Assembly (NCBI GenBank): GCA_014377915.1 | Contig: JACMOT010000157.1 | Coordinates: 1 to 17,123 of the forward strand | Reading direction: 5' to 3' | Length of the DNA: 17,123 nucleotides | Source of the DNA: Tardiphaga sp. | GTDB taxonomy: Bacteria; Pseudomonadota; Alphaproteobacteria; Rhizobiales; Xanthobacteraceae | Shown here: positions 1-7,383 of the stretch, one piece after another | How the letters are laid out: every line of letters starts with the position of its first letter | Numbering within the stretch: position 1 is the stretch's first letter | Translations under genes and position numbers: made by a program | Notes under the pieces: generated by a model | Databases searched by the model: none | Told to the model about the DNA's origin: nothing | The model's input: only the letters and a program-made list of their open reading frames with translations

Positions 1-1
1 C

Positions 2-175
2 CCCGGCATGATCATGACCGCGGTCGATCTCGTGCACCGCAAGGGCCATGATCTCAGCGATCACGTCATCCGCGAAGAACTCGAAGGCAATCTCTGCCGC
101 TGCACCGGCTATCAGAACATCGTGGTGTCGACCGCCGCCGGCGCCAAGGCCATGGCGAATTCCGACCTCGCCTAA
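2..175 (+). CDS. [2Fe-2S] small subunit of a molybdenum hydroxylase (CoxS/XdhA-type), C-terminal end only
   Basis: The window opens inside this gene; 57 residues and a TAA stop are visible. The fragment begins Pro-Gly-Met, which in the family directly follows the Cys-x-x-Cys-Thr of the second [2Fe-2S] cluster, and then shows LEGNLCRCTGYQNIV, the conserved Cys-Arg-Cys-Thr-Gly-Tyr segment with the last two ligands of that cluster. In this family the subunit passes electrons from the Mo-cytosol/cytosine dinucleotide cofactor of the large subunit through two [2Fe-2S] clusters to FAD on the medium subunit. The medium subunit gene follows after 57 bases, which supports one operon. The N-terminal plant-ferredoxin-like domain is outside the window. 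The family is certain; the substrate is not readable from this piece. Confidence 0.93.
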   Translation, partial: PGMIMTAVDLVHRKGHDLSDHVIREELEGNLCRCTGYQNIVVSTAAGAKAMANSDLA

Positions 176-232
176 TCTGTCTCGCCTCACGACGCCGACG
201 ATCATCGCGCACCGCGACCCCAGGGATACCCC

Positions 233-1039
233 ATGTACGAATTCAAATATCATCGTCCGGAGACCGTGCGGCAGGCCGCCAATCTTCTGATCAAGAATGA
301 AGACGCCAAGCTGGTGGCCGGCGGTCACACGCTGATCCCGGTGATGAAGCAGCGCCTCGCCGCGCCGCCGCACATCATCGACCTCAGCCATATCCAGGGT
401 CTCGACGGCATCGAGATCAAGGGCCGCTCGCTGGTGATCGGCGCGCTGGCCAAGCATGCCGAAGTGGCATCGTCGGCGATTGTCGGCGAAGCCTTCCCGG
501 CGCTGGCTGAACTGGCGGCGCTGATCGGCGATCCCGCCGTGCGTCACAAGGGCACTATCGGCGGTTCGCTCGCCAATAATGATCCGACCGCCGACTATCC
601 CGCGGCCGTGCTGGCGATGGGCGCCACCATCATCACCAACAAGCGCAAGCTGAAGCCGGAAGAATTCTTCCAGGGCCTGTTCACCACCGCTTTGGAAGCC
701 GACGAGATCATCACCAAGGTCTCGTTCCCGCTGCCGAAGAAGGCCGCCTACGTCAAATTCCGCAACCAGGCCTCGCGTTATGCGCTGGTCGGCGTGTTCG
801 TCGCCCGACGGCCCTCGGATGTCCGCGTCACCGTCACCGGTGCTGGTTCGGACGGGGTGTTTCGCGTCGAGGCCTTCGAACAGGCGTTGCAGAAGCGGTT
901 TTCGTCGAAGGCGCTGGAAGGTCTCACCGTGCCCGCCGAAGGTCTCAACAGCGACCTCCACGGCAGCGCGGAATATCGCGCCCATCTGATCGGTGTGCTG
1001 GCGCGCCGCGCCGTCGACGCCGCCAACGCCCGGGCCTGA
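233..1039 (+). CDS. FAD-binding medium subunit of a molybdenum hydroxylase (CoxM/XdhB-like)
   Basis: This 268-residue protein matches the CoxM / xanthine dehydrogenase FAD-binding subunit family in length and layout. The N-terminal FAD domain carries AGGHTLIP at residues 29-36 (the family AGGxSL pyrophosphate loop with His in place of Ser) and TIGGSLANNDP from residue 108, the second flavin-binding motif. The C-terminal third is the less conserved CO dehydrogenase flavoprotein domain. It receives electrons from the [2Fe-2S] subunit encoded just upstream and passes them to a quinone or another acceptor. Start: ATG with a modest AGGGA about 6 bases upstream. The large Mo-binding subunit is not in view, so CO oxidation is only one option; xanthine, nicotinate, aldehyde and isoquinoline-type enzymes share this subunit. 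The neighbouring CoxD and CoxE homologues lean towards the CoxDEF-dependent group. Confidence 0.93.
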   Translation: MYEFKYHRPETVRQAANLLIKNEDAKLVAGGHTLIPVMKQRLAAPPHIIDLSHIQGLDGIEIKGRSLVIGALAKHAEVASSAIVGEAFPALAELAALIGDPAVRHKGTIGGSLANNDPTADYPAAVLAMGATIITNKRKLKPEEFFQGLFTTALEADEIITKVSFPLPKKAAYVKFRNQASRYALVGVFVARRPSDVRVTVTGAGSDGVFRVEAFEQALQKRFSSKALEGLTVPAEGLNSDLHGSAEYRAHLIGVLARRAVDAANARA

Positions 1040-1053
1040 TTTGCGAGGCCCGG
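1030..1053 (+). terminator. GC-rich hairpin over the medium-subunit stop codon (attenuator candidate)
   Basis: An 8-base inverted repeat, CCGGGCCT (1030-1037) and AGGCCCGG (1046-1053), with an 8-base loop, is followed by the pyrimidine-rich CTTTCCTT. It includes the stop codon of the medium-subunit gene. The stem is strong but the U tract is interrupted, so partial termination, or a 3' stabilising hairpin after mRNA processing, is more likely than complete termination. Confidence 0.45.
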
Positions 1054-1090
1054 CTTTCCTTAGACTGGCTATCCCAAGATCGGCGGCTTC

Positions 1091-1996
1091 ATGAGTGCGA
1101 CATCGGCGATCCCGACCTCCGTCGAGGCGACGCTGGACATGCTGACGACGCGCGGCTACCTCGCCGAGCGCTCATTGGCCACGGTGGTGTTTCTGGCGCT
1201 GCGGATGGGGCGGCCGCTGTTTCTCGAAGGCGAGGCCGGCGTCGGCAAGACCGAAATTGCCAAGGTGCTGTCGGCAGCGCTCGGTCGCAAGCTGATCCGG
1301 CTGCAATGCTATGAGGGTCTCGACGTCGCCTCGGCCGTCTATGAGTGGAACAGCGCGTCGCAGATGATCGCGATCCGGCTGGCCGAGGCGGCCGGCGATA
1401 CCGACCGCGACCAGCTCTCCAGCGACATCTTTGCCGAACGCTATCTGATCAAGCGGCCGCTGCTGCAGGCACTGGAGCCCGACGTCAACGGCGCGCCGGT
1501 GTTGCTGATCGACGAACTCGACCGCGCCGATGAGGCCTTTGAAGCCTATCTGCTGGAAATCCTCAGCGACTTCCAGGTCACGATCCCGGAATTCGGCACG
1601 GTGAAGGCGCCGGCACCGCCGATCGTCATTGTGACCTCAAACCGAACCCGCGAGATCCATGACGCGCTGAAGCGCCGCTGCCTGTATCACTGGGTCGATT
1701 ATCCCACCGCCGAACGCGAACTGGCGATCGTGAAATCCCGCGTGCCGAACATCTCCGCGAAACTGTCGGCGCAGGTGGTGAAATTCGTGCAGGCGCTGCG
1801 CGACCAGGATTTCTACAAGTCGCCGGGCGTCGCCGAGACGCTGGACTGGGCGACCGCCCTGACCGAGCTCGACGCCCGCGCGCTGACGCCGGAAGTGGTC
1901 GGCGATACGCTCGGCGCGCTGCTGAAGTACCAGGACGACATCGCGCGGATGCAGGGCGACAATCTGCAGAAGGTTTTGAAGGAAGCGACCGAATAG
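1091..1996 (+). CDS. coxD: MoxR-family AAA+ ATPase, CoxD-like
   Basis: This 301-residue AAA+ protein has Walker A GEAGVGKT at residues 47-54 and Walker B VLLIDE at 137-142, followed by LDRADEAFEAYLLEILSD, typical of the MoxR/CoxD group. A sensor-1 TSN and an Arg-rich KRRCLYHW segment follow. CoxD of Oligotropha carboxidovorans is an ATP-dependent chaperone needed to insert sulfur/copper into the CODH active site; by analogy this protein would mature the upstream molybdenum hydroxylase. It usually works with a VWA protein, and a CoxE homologue is the next gene. Start: ATG, about 50 bases after the medium-subunit stop; no clear Shine-Dalgarno is seen, so the exact start is less certain than the family. 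Confidence 0.93.
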   Translation: MSATSAIPTSVEATLDMLTTRGYLAERSLATVVFLALRMGRPLFLEGEAGVGKTEIAKVLSAALGRKLIRLQCYEGLDVASAVYEWNSASQMIAIRLAEAAGDTDRDQLSSDIFAERYLIKRPLLQALEPDVNGAPVLLIDELDRADEAFEAYLLEILSDFQVTIPEFGTVKAPAPPIVIVTSNRTREIHDALKRRCLYHWVDYPTAERELAIVKSRVPNISAKLSAQVVKFVQALRDQDFYKSPGVAETLDWATALTELDARALTPEVVGDTLGALLKYQDDIARMQGDNLQKVLKEATE

Positions 1997-1999
1997 GTT

Positions 2000-2145
2000 C
2001 GTCGTTCCGGGGCGCGAGCGCATCAGCGCGAGCGAACCCGGAACCTCGCCATGGGACGATGAACATGTCGGGATTCCGGGTTGGCGTTCGGCTGGTGCCG
2101 CCCGCCCCCCGGAATGACGAGGAGAATTCGCGCCCCGGGACGACG
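2000..2145. repeat. Composite palindromic intergenic element (Bradyrhizobium/Rhodopseudomonas type)
   Basis: The gap between coxD and coxE is filled by a structured element. Its outer arms, 2000-2016 and 2129-2145, are inverted copies matching at 16 of 17 positions. Inside are two further hairpins: TTCCGGG (2005-2011) with CCCGGAA (2037-2043), and ATTCCGGG (2073-2080) with CCCGGAAT (2108-2115). The 'cgtc(a/g)ttccggggcgcg' core is one I associate with dispersed palindromic repeats in Bradyrhizobium and Rhodopseudomonas genomes; that link is from memory. It ends 14 bases before the coxE ATG, so it forms nearly all of the coxE leader. Confidence 0.8.
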
Positions 2146-2159
2146 AGAGTGAATAGGCC

Positions 2160-3356
2160 ATGGATCACCTCAACCCGCCGACCGGACTGATGGCCGACAA
2201 TGTCATCGGCTTTGCCCGTGCGTTGCGGGCGGCTGGCCTGCCGGTCGGGCCGGGCGCGGTGATTGATGCGTTGAACGCGATCCAGTTGATCGAGATCGGC
2301 CACCGTGCCGATTTGTTCGCGACGCTGCAGGCGATCTTCGTCAAGCGTCACGAACATGCGCTGGTATTCGCCCAGGCCTTCGATCTGTTTTTTCGCGCCG
2401 CCGACGAATGGAAGCAGATGCTCGATTCGGTGCCGCTGCCGGAACAGGCCAGGAAGCCGCCACCGCCGGCCTCGCGCCGCGTCCAGGAGGCGATGGCCAA
2501 GCCGGCGATGGCGGAGGCGCAGGAGCAGCCGCAGGAGCAGGAGGTCAAGCTCTCGGTGTCCGATCGCGAGGTGCTGCAGAAGAAGGATTTTGCGCAGATG
2601 AGCGCGGCGGAGATCGCGCAGGTCACCCGCGCCATCGCCCGGATGAACCTGCCGCAGGCTGAACTCCGCACCCGCCGCACCCAGCCCGACAAACGCGGGC
2701 TGAAGCTCGATCTGCGCCGCACGCTGCGCGGTTCGCTGCGCACCGGTGGCGACATCGTCGATATCCGCCGCCCCGGCCGGATCGACCGGCCGGCGCCGAT
2801 CGTGGCCTTGCTCGATATCTCCGGCTCGATGAGCGAATATACCAGGCTGTTCCTGCATTTCCTGCACGCCATCACCGATGCGCGCAAACGCGTCTCGGTG
2901 TTTCTATTCGGCACCAGGCTGACCAATGTGACGCGGGCGCTGCGCGCGCGCGATCCCGACGAGGCGCTGGCGAGCTGCTCGTCCTCGGTGCAGGACTGGG
3001 CCGGCGGCACGCGGATCTCGGAGTCGCTGCACAGCTTCAACAAATTGTGGGGCCGTCGCGTGCTCGGGCAGGGCGCCATCGTGTTGTTGATCTCCGACGG
3101 GCTGGAGCGCGAGGCGGACAGCCGGCTGACCTTCGAGATGGACCGGCTGCACCGCTCCTGCCGCCGGCTGATCTGGCTCAACCCGCTGCTGCGCTTCGAT
3201 GGTTTCGAGCCGAAGGCGCAGGGCATCAAAATGATGCTGCCGCACGTTGACGAATTCCGTCCGGTACATAATTTGAGTTCGATGGAGGGGCTGATCAAGG
3301 CGCTGTCCTCGGCTCCGCCCGCGCACCACCGCAGCCTGATCCGGCCGGCGGCCTGA
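2160..3356 (+). CDS. coxE: VWA-domain protein, CoxE-like
   Basis: This 398-residue protein has a C-terminal von Willebrand factor A domain with a complete MIDAS metal site: DISGSMS at 219-225 (Asp219, Ser221, Ser223), Thr284 in GGTRISESL and Asp313 in LISDGLERE. The N-terminal half is charged and rich in Glu, Gln and Arg (residues ~100-180) and probably serves as a linker or contact surface. This is the CoxE-like VWA family. In CODH biogenesis CoxE pairs with the AAA+ protein CoxD, which matches the gene order here. Start: ATG close behind a palindromic element, with no strong Shine-Dalgarno; Met11 is an alternative but has no better signal. Membrane segments are absent, so it is probably cytoplasmic or peripheral. 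Confidence 0.92.
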   Translation: MDHLNPPTGLMADNVIGFARALRAAGLPVGPGAVIDALNAIQLIEIGHRADLFATLQAIFVKRHEHALVFAQAFDLFFRAADEWKQMLDSVPLPEQARKPPPPASRRVQEAMAKPAMAEAQEQPQEQEVKLSVSDREVLQKKDFAQMSAAEIAQVTRAIARMNLPQAELRTRRTQPDKRGLKLDLRRTLRGSLRTGGDIVDIRRPGRIDRPAPIVALLDISGSMSEYTRLFLHFLHAITDARKRVSVFLFGTRLTNVTRALRARDPDEALASCSSSVQDWAGGTRISESLHSFNKLWGRRVLGQGAIVLLISDGLEREADSRLTFEMDRLHRSCRRLIWLNPLLRFDGFEPKAQGIKMMLPHVDEFRPVHNLSSMEGLIKALSSAPPAHHRSLIRPAA

Positions 3357-3383
3357 ACGATCCGCAGCTTGAAAGAGGCTCCC

Positions 3384-3707
3384 ATGCTGAATCGCGACGA
3401 AGACATCCTGCGGGCCGCCGAGGCCTGGCAGAAGGCCGGCCACGGCGTGGCGCTGGCCACCGTGGTCGAGACCTGGGGCTCGGCGCCGCGCCCGGCTGGC
3501 TCCAGCCTGGTCATCAATGATGACGGTACTTTTCTGGGCTCCGTGTCCGGCGGCTGCGTCGAGGGCGCCGTCGTCACCGAAGCGCTCGACGTGATCATTT
3601 CAGGCGCGCCAAAAATGCTTGAATTCGGCGTCGCCGACGAGACCGCGTGGAACGTCGGCCTTTCGTGCGGCGGCACGATCCGCGTATTCGTCGAGAAAGT
3701 CGGTTAG
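3384..3707 (+). CDS. XdhC/CoxI family protein, N-terminal domain only
   Basis: These 107 residues cover the N-terminal XdhC_CoxI domain: ALATVVETWGSAPRPAGSS, then VSGGCVEGAVV, and a C-terminal CGGTIRVFVE. XdhC binds the molybdenum cofactor, assists its sulfuration and delivers it to xanthine dehydrogenase-type enzymes. The protein stops where a full-length XdhC would continue into its middle and Rossmann parts; those are encoded by the next gene, in another frame, two bases downstream. I chose the ATG preceded by AAGAGG (3373-3378) at 5 bases spacing. An in-frame TTG at 3369 would place this Shine-Dalgarno inside the gene, so it is less likely. The clean start signals of both parts suggest a natural split rather than a sequencing error. 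Confidence 0.9.
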   Translation: MLNRDEDILRAAEAWQKAGHGVALATVVETWGSAPRPAGSSLVINDDGTFLGSVSGGCVEGAVVTEALDVIISGAPKMLEFGVADETAWNVGLSCGGTIRVFVEKVG

Positions 3708-3709
3708 TC

Positions 3710-4402
3710 GTGAAGCTTGAGACCCTGAGCCAGATCAATATCGAGCGTGCCGCGCGCCGCCCGGTGATCGTCGTCACCGACGTTGCCAATGGCGAGCAAC
3801 GCCTGGTCAAGGCCGTCGATTTCCCCGATGATCTGTTGCATGCCGAACTCGACAAGCAGTTGCGCATGGGCAAGAGCGCGATGATCGAGACGGGCGGCAA
3901 GAAGCTGTTTCTCAACGTCTACGCGCCGACCGCGCGCCTCGTCATCATCGGCGCGGTTCATATCAGCCAGGCGCTGGCGCCACTGGCGCGCGCGCTGGAC
4001 TACGATGTCACGGTGATCGACCCGCGCACCGCCTTCGCCAGCCCCGAGCGGTTTCCGGATGTCGCGCTGGTGGCGGAATGGCCCGACGTGGCGCTGCCAC
4101 CGCTCAACATCGACTACTACACCGCCTTCGTCGCGGTGACCCATGATCCCAAGATCGACGATCCCGCATTGTTGCACGCCTTCGCCAAAAACTGTTTTTA
4201 CATCGGCGCGCTGGGCTCGCGAAAAACCCACGCCAAGCGCGGCGACCGGCTCAAGGCGCAGGGCGCCACCGACGCGGATATCGCCAAGGTCCATGCGCCG
4301 ATCGGCCTCAACATCGGCGCGGTATCGCCGTCGGAGATCGCGGTGTCGATCATGGCACAGATCACCGCTGAACTGCGTCTGCCCAAACCGAGCGCCGCGT
4401 GA
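3710..4402 (+). CDS. xdhC: XdhC family protein, Rossmann (C-terminal) domain
   Basis: This 230-residue protein supplies the remainder of an XdhC. A middle segment (ARRPVIVVTDVANGEQRLV) leads to a Rossmann-type domain beginning RLVIIGAVHISQALAPLA at residue 76, with VTVIDPRTAF, VAVTHDPKIDD, YIGALGSRKTH and GLNIGAVSPSEIAVSIMAQITAEL, all hallmark XdhC_C motifs. It probably works with the preceding 107-residue domain to bind Moco and hand it to the upstream hydroxylase. Start: GTG two bases after the previous stop, chosen because translation is likely coupled; a longer in-frame stretch runs back to 3647 inside the previous gene but lacks family similarity. The stop overlaps the GTG of the next gene by four bases (GTGA), another sign of coupling. 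Confidence 0.9.
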   Translation: MKLETLSQINIERAARRPVIVVTDVANGEQRLVKAVDFPDDLLHAELDKQLRMGKSAMIETGGKKLFLNVYAPTARLVIIGAVHISQALAPLARALDYDVTVIDPRTAFASPERFPDVALVAEWPDVALPPLNIDYYTAFVAVTHDPKIDDPALLHAFAKNCFYIGALGSRKTHAKRGDRLKAQGATDADIAKVHAPIGLNIGAVSPSEIAVSIMAQITAELRLPKPSAA

Positions 4403-6003
4403 AGTTCGGCCCGGCCAGACCGGCGGAAGCGCTGGGCGGTGTCACCGTGCATACGCTGCGGCAGGGCGATCTGGTGCTCAAGAAGGGCACCACCATTGGT
4501 GCCGATGAAGTCGCCGCGCTGCAGCGTGCCGGCGTCAGGGAAGTGGTGGTGGTCCGCCTTGAGGAGGGCGATGTTTCCGAGGACGCCGCGGCGGCCAGTA
4601 TCGCGCAAGTCGTGGCGGGCGAGGGCGTTCATGTCGAGCGCGCCTTTACCGGCCGCGCCAATCTGTTTGCCAGGCATCCCGGCGTGCTGGTGGTCGATCG
4701 CGCCATTGTTGACCGCATCAATGCCGTCGACGAGGCCATTACCTTTGCGACGCTTTCCGCCTTCAAGCCGGTGGTCGAAGGCGAGATGATCGCCACCGTG
4801 AAACTGATTCCATTCGGCGTTGCCGGTCACTTGCGCGACGCCGCCGTGCTCGCTGCGGCCGGCGGCGCGATGCGGATCGCTCCCTATACGGTCAGAAAAG
4901 TCGGAATCGTCTCGACACTGCTGCCGGGCTTGTCGCCAAAAGTCATCGACAAGACTTTGCGCGTCACCGCCGAGCGGTTGGCGCCGGCCGGGGCGAAGAT
5001 CATTGCCGAACGCCGCGTGCCGCATGACCAGAATGCGCTCGCCGCATCGGTGCGGGAATTGCTCGGCCTTGGCGCCGAACTGGTCATCGTGTTCGGTGCC
5101 TCGGCGATCGCCGACCGCCGCGATGTGATCCCGTCGGCGATCGAGCAGGTCGGTGGCGCCATCGAACATTTCGGCATGCCGGTCGATCCCGGCAATCTGC
5201 TGCTGATCGGCCGGATCGGCGGCGTGCCGGTGCTGGGTGCCCCGGGCTGCGCGCGCTCGCCGGTGGAGAATGGATTCGACTGGGTGCTGACGCGGTTGCT
5301 GGCCGGCATCGCGGTGACCCGCGCCGATCTCACCGCGATGGGCGTCGGCGGATTGCTGATGGAGATCGTCACCCGTCCGCAGCCGCGGCTGCCGGCGGGC
5401 ACCGACGGCAACCGCCATGTCGCGGCGGTGATTCTGGCGGCTGGCCGTTCGACCCGGATGGGCGGCCCCAACAAGCTGCTGGCCGAACTGAACGGCAAGA
5501 CGCTGGTGCGCGCCGTGACCGAGCAGGCTCTGGCATCGAAGGCGATGAGCGTCACCGTGGTGACGGGTCACCAGGCGGCCGAGGTCGAGAAGGCGCTGGC
5601 CGGGCTGCAGGTCATCTTCGTGCACAATCCGGAATTCGCCGAGGGACTGGCGAGTTCGGTGAAAGCCGGAATCGCGGCGGTGCCGGCCGATGCCGATGGC
5701 GCGGTGGTCTGCCTCGGCGACATGCCGTTGATTGACACCCGGCTGATCGACCGCCTGATCGAGGCCTTTGCGCCGGATCGCGGCAGCCTGATCGCGGTGC
5801 CGGTCAGCGACGGCCGTCGCGGCAATCCGGTGCTGTGGTCGCGACGTTTCTTCGGCGAGTTGATGACGCTGGACGGCGATATCGGCGCCCGGCATTTGAT
5901 CATCAAGCATGGCGAGGCGGTGGCCGAAGTGTCGGTCGAGGGCCATGGCGCCTTCCTCGACATCGACACGCCGCAGGCGCTGGCGGAAGCTCGGCGCGGC
6001 TGA
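4399..6003 (+). CDS. Molybdopterin-binding domain / MocA-MobA-like nucleotidyltransferase fusion
   Basis: This 534-residue protein has two parts. Residues ~1-335 resemble MoeA/MogA-type molybdopterin-binding proteins: a MoeA-like N-terminal region, then VIVFGASAIADRRDVIPSAI and PVDPGNLLLIGRIGGVPVLGAPGCARSP, equivalent to the MoeA GxS..D..DV and PGNP segments. Residues ~341-534 are a GT-A fold nucleotidyltransferase with LAAGRSTRMGGPNKLL (from 346) and LGDMP (439-443). The LAAG signature and the context suggest CTP:Mo-molybdopterin cytidylyltransferase (MocA-like) rather than GTP-using MobA, whose motif is LAGG. Joining cofactor binding with nucleotide transfer would give MCD, the cofactor used by xanthine oxidase-family enzymes in bacteria. 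Start: GTG overlapping the xdhC stop (GTGA). It is the last gene of the operon; nucleotide preference is inferred. Confidence 0.88.
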   Translation: MKFGPARPAEALGGVTVHTLRQGDLVLKKGTTIGADEVAALQRAGVREVVVVRLEEGDVSEDAAAASIAQVVAGEGVHVERAFTGRANLFARHPGVLVVDRAIVDRINAVDEAITFATLSAFKPVVEGEMIATVKLIPFGVAGHLRDAAVLAAAGGAMRIAPYTVRKVGIVSTLLPGLSPKVIDKTLRVTAERLAPAGAKIIAERRVPHDQNALAASVRELLGLGAELVIVFGASAIADRRDVIPSAIEQVGGAIEHFGMPVDPGNLLLIGRIGGVPVLGAPGCARSPVENGFDWVLTRLLAGIAVTRADLTAMGVGGLLMEIVTRPQPRLPAGTDGNRHVAAVILAAGRSTRMGGPNKLLAELNGKTLVRAVTEQALASKAMSVTVVTGHQAAEVEKALAGLQVIFVHNPEFAEGLASSVKAGIAAVPADADGAVVCLGDMPLIDTRLIDRLIEAFAPDRGSLIAVPVSDGRRGNPVLWSRRFFGELMTLDGDIGARHLIIKHGEAVAEVSVEGHGAFLDIDTPQALAEARRG

Positions 6004-6101
6004 GCGCAACGATGCCGGGTGTGGCGTTGCGAATTCATTCACCAAGTTGAAACGCCTGCGATGTAACTTCTCCAGAGTATTGCACCTCGGGGGAGGGGAA
6101 T

Positions 6102-6485
6102 TTGTATTTCGTCGCCGCGCGGCTTCGCGCCGTTTGTCTTGCCGGATTTGTCGCACTGCTCGTACCCGCCTTCATCGCACCTACGCTGGCCGCCGGCGCC
6201 CTGGCGGTCGGTAAATGCGGCGCCTATGGCCAGGCGTTCGATTACCCCGCCCAGGAAGCAGCCGTCGCCGCCGCTAAAAAACAGTGCGCGGGCGACTGCA
6301 CGATGGTGACCATGAACCGCGCCTGCGCCGCCTTCGCGGTGGACATGAAAAATCCGTGCGGCGCGCACGCTTATGCCGTGGCGCCGCGGATCTCCACGTC
6401 GCTGAACGCGGCGACCAGGAAATGCTATGATTTCGGCGGCAAGGAATGCGTGATCCGCGCCTGGGCCTGTGACGCCAAGGGCTGA
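6102..6485 (+). CDS. Secreted DUF4189-family small cysteine-rich protein
   Basis: This 127-residue protein starts with a signal peptide (hydrophobic ~10-28, likely cleavage near Ala-Ala before GALAVGKCGAYG). The mature part has the DUF4189 pattern: Gly-Ala-Tyr-Gly near the start, AAVAAAKKQCAGDCTMV, ACAAFAVD, a second A-rich helix and a final Cys-containing GGKECVIRAWACDAKG. Its eight or so mature cysteines would form disulfides in the periplasm. The function of the family is not established to my knowledge. Start: TTG, chosen for the very strong GGGAGGGG (6091-6098) three bases upstream; no ATG or GTG fits. Its stop lies only 7 bases from the end of the convergent next gene, so read-through or a shared terminator is possible. 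Confidence 0.8.
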   Translation: MYFVAARLRAVCLAGFVALLVPAFIAPTLAAGALAVGKCGAYGQAFDYPAQEAAVAAAKKQCAGDCTMVTMNRACAAFAVDMKNPCGAHAYAVAPRISTSLNAATRKCYDFGGKECVIRAWACDAKG

Positions 6486-6492
6486 TCGCACT

Positions 6493-7335
6493 TCAATTCT
6501 CGAAGAACGGTTCGCGGGGCGGACGGATCGTCAGGCCGACCCGGGCATAGACGCCGTCACGTTTGAAGCTGTCCTCGATATGGCCGGCGGCGATCGTCCA
6601 TTCGACATGGCCGGTCCGCAGGCCCGTCAGATGCGCGCCGACCCGGTATTGCCGGCTGAAGAAGTCGCTGGAGATCGACGCCTCCGGCCCGATCCAGAAC
6701 CGATCGAACAGGCGCCAGCCGGCGGCGGCGCGCGAACTGATCCCGTTGTCGATGGTCGTCCCGGAGAGCGATGCTTGCAGCATGAGCAGGCGCGTCGGCT
6801 CCCACCAGCCATCAATGGTGAAGCGCGCCCCGATACGGCCGCGCGAGGCGAAATAATGGCGGTTGACCATCAGGTAGTCGGCTTCAACGTCGAGGCCGCC
6901 GAGCAACTGGAGTTCGACTCGGTCGGCGGTGAATTTATAGCCGGGCAGGATCGCTGCGCGGATCACCTCGGTCCTGAAGTCTTTGGTCCGGGTGCTGTAG
7001 CGCTCGATATTCTGTGAGCCGGTGAATCGCACAATGAAGCCATCCTTGTTGGTTCCCGCCGGCGCAAATTGCGCGCCGGCATAGGTGCCGATGCCGTAGC
7101 GCCAGATGTCGATGCCACCAAACTCGATCAGGCGATCGGGCATGCCGCCGGTCAGGAAGTCAAAAGCAGGCTTTTTCGACCAGACGGGATCGAGCAATAT
7201 TGCCCAGCGCGAAGGCGGGCTGTCGGCGACGTCGTCGTCAAGGCCGTCCTCGGTCTCCTGCGCCGTCACGTGGCAGGCGCCGCAGGCCACCGCGACCGCG
7301 AAGCTCAGCGCGCCTAACGCCACCTGCCAACGCAT
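6493..7335 (-). CDS. bcsS: BcsS-like outer-membrane barrel protein (cellulose biosynthesis protein BcsS family)
   Basis: This 280-residue protein starts with a Sec signal peptide (MRWQVALGALSFAVAVACGACHVTA). The mature part alternates short amphipathic strands with turns: FGGIDIWRYGIGTYAGAQFAPAGTNKDGF, ILPGYKFTADRVELQLLGGLDVEADYL, WWEPTRLLMLQASLS, GWRLFDRFWIGPEASI and HLTGLRTGHVEWTIAAGHIED. These match the pattern I know for BcsS, a predicted outer-membrane barrel encoded beside some alphaproteobacterial cellulose synthase loci. No bcsA, bcsB or bcsZ is nearby, so this copy is an orphan and a role in cellulose export is not shown. I prefer ATG 7335 because it begins the signal peptide directly; a TTG at 7365 in frame would add ten residues without a better Shine-Dalgarno. 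Confidence 0.75.
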   Translation of the reverse strand: MRWQVALGALSFAVAVACGACHVTAQETEDGLDDDVADSPPSRWAILLDPVWSKKPAFDFLTGGMPDRLIEFGGIDIWRYGIGTYAGAQFAPAGTNKDGFIVRFTGSQNIERYSTRTKDFRTEVIRAAILPGYKFTADRVELQLLGGLDVEADYLMVNRHYFASRGRIGARFTIDGWWEPTRLLMLQASLSGTTIDNGISSRAAAGWRLFDRFWIGPEASISSDFFSRQYRVGAHLTGLRTGHVEWTIAAGHIEDSFKRDGVYARVGLTIRPPREPFFEN

Positions 7336-7383
7336 TGCGCCCGAGCCCCACGCCGAAAAACACAACTTCAGGTAGATTAAAAC

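Noticed and set aside
1626..2867. 413-codon minus-strand open frame across coxD, the repeat and coxE
   Set aside because: It is antisense to two well-supported genes and runs through a palindromic repeat; there is no family signature.
2348..3676. 442-codon minus-strand open frame over coxE and the XdhC N-terminal gene
   Set aside because: It is a shadow of the + strand genes; Ser/Arg-rich with no domain.
1..6003. Assigning the operon firmly to CO dehydrogenase
   Set aside because: The catalytic large subunit with its diagnostic active-site loop is outside the window; accessory genes alone do not define the substrate.
4198..6156. 652-codon open frame on the minus strand
   Set aside because: It is antisense to the molybdopterin/nucleotidyltransferase fusion, has Arg/His/Gln-rich composition without any recognisable motif, and is explained by GC-biased third positions of the real gene.
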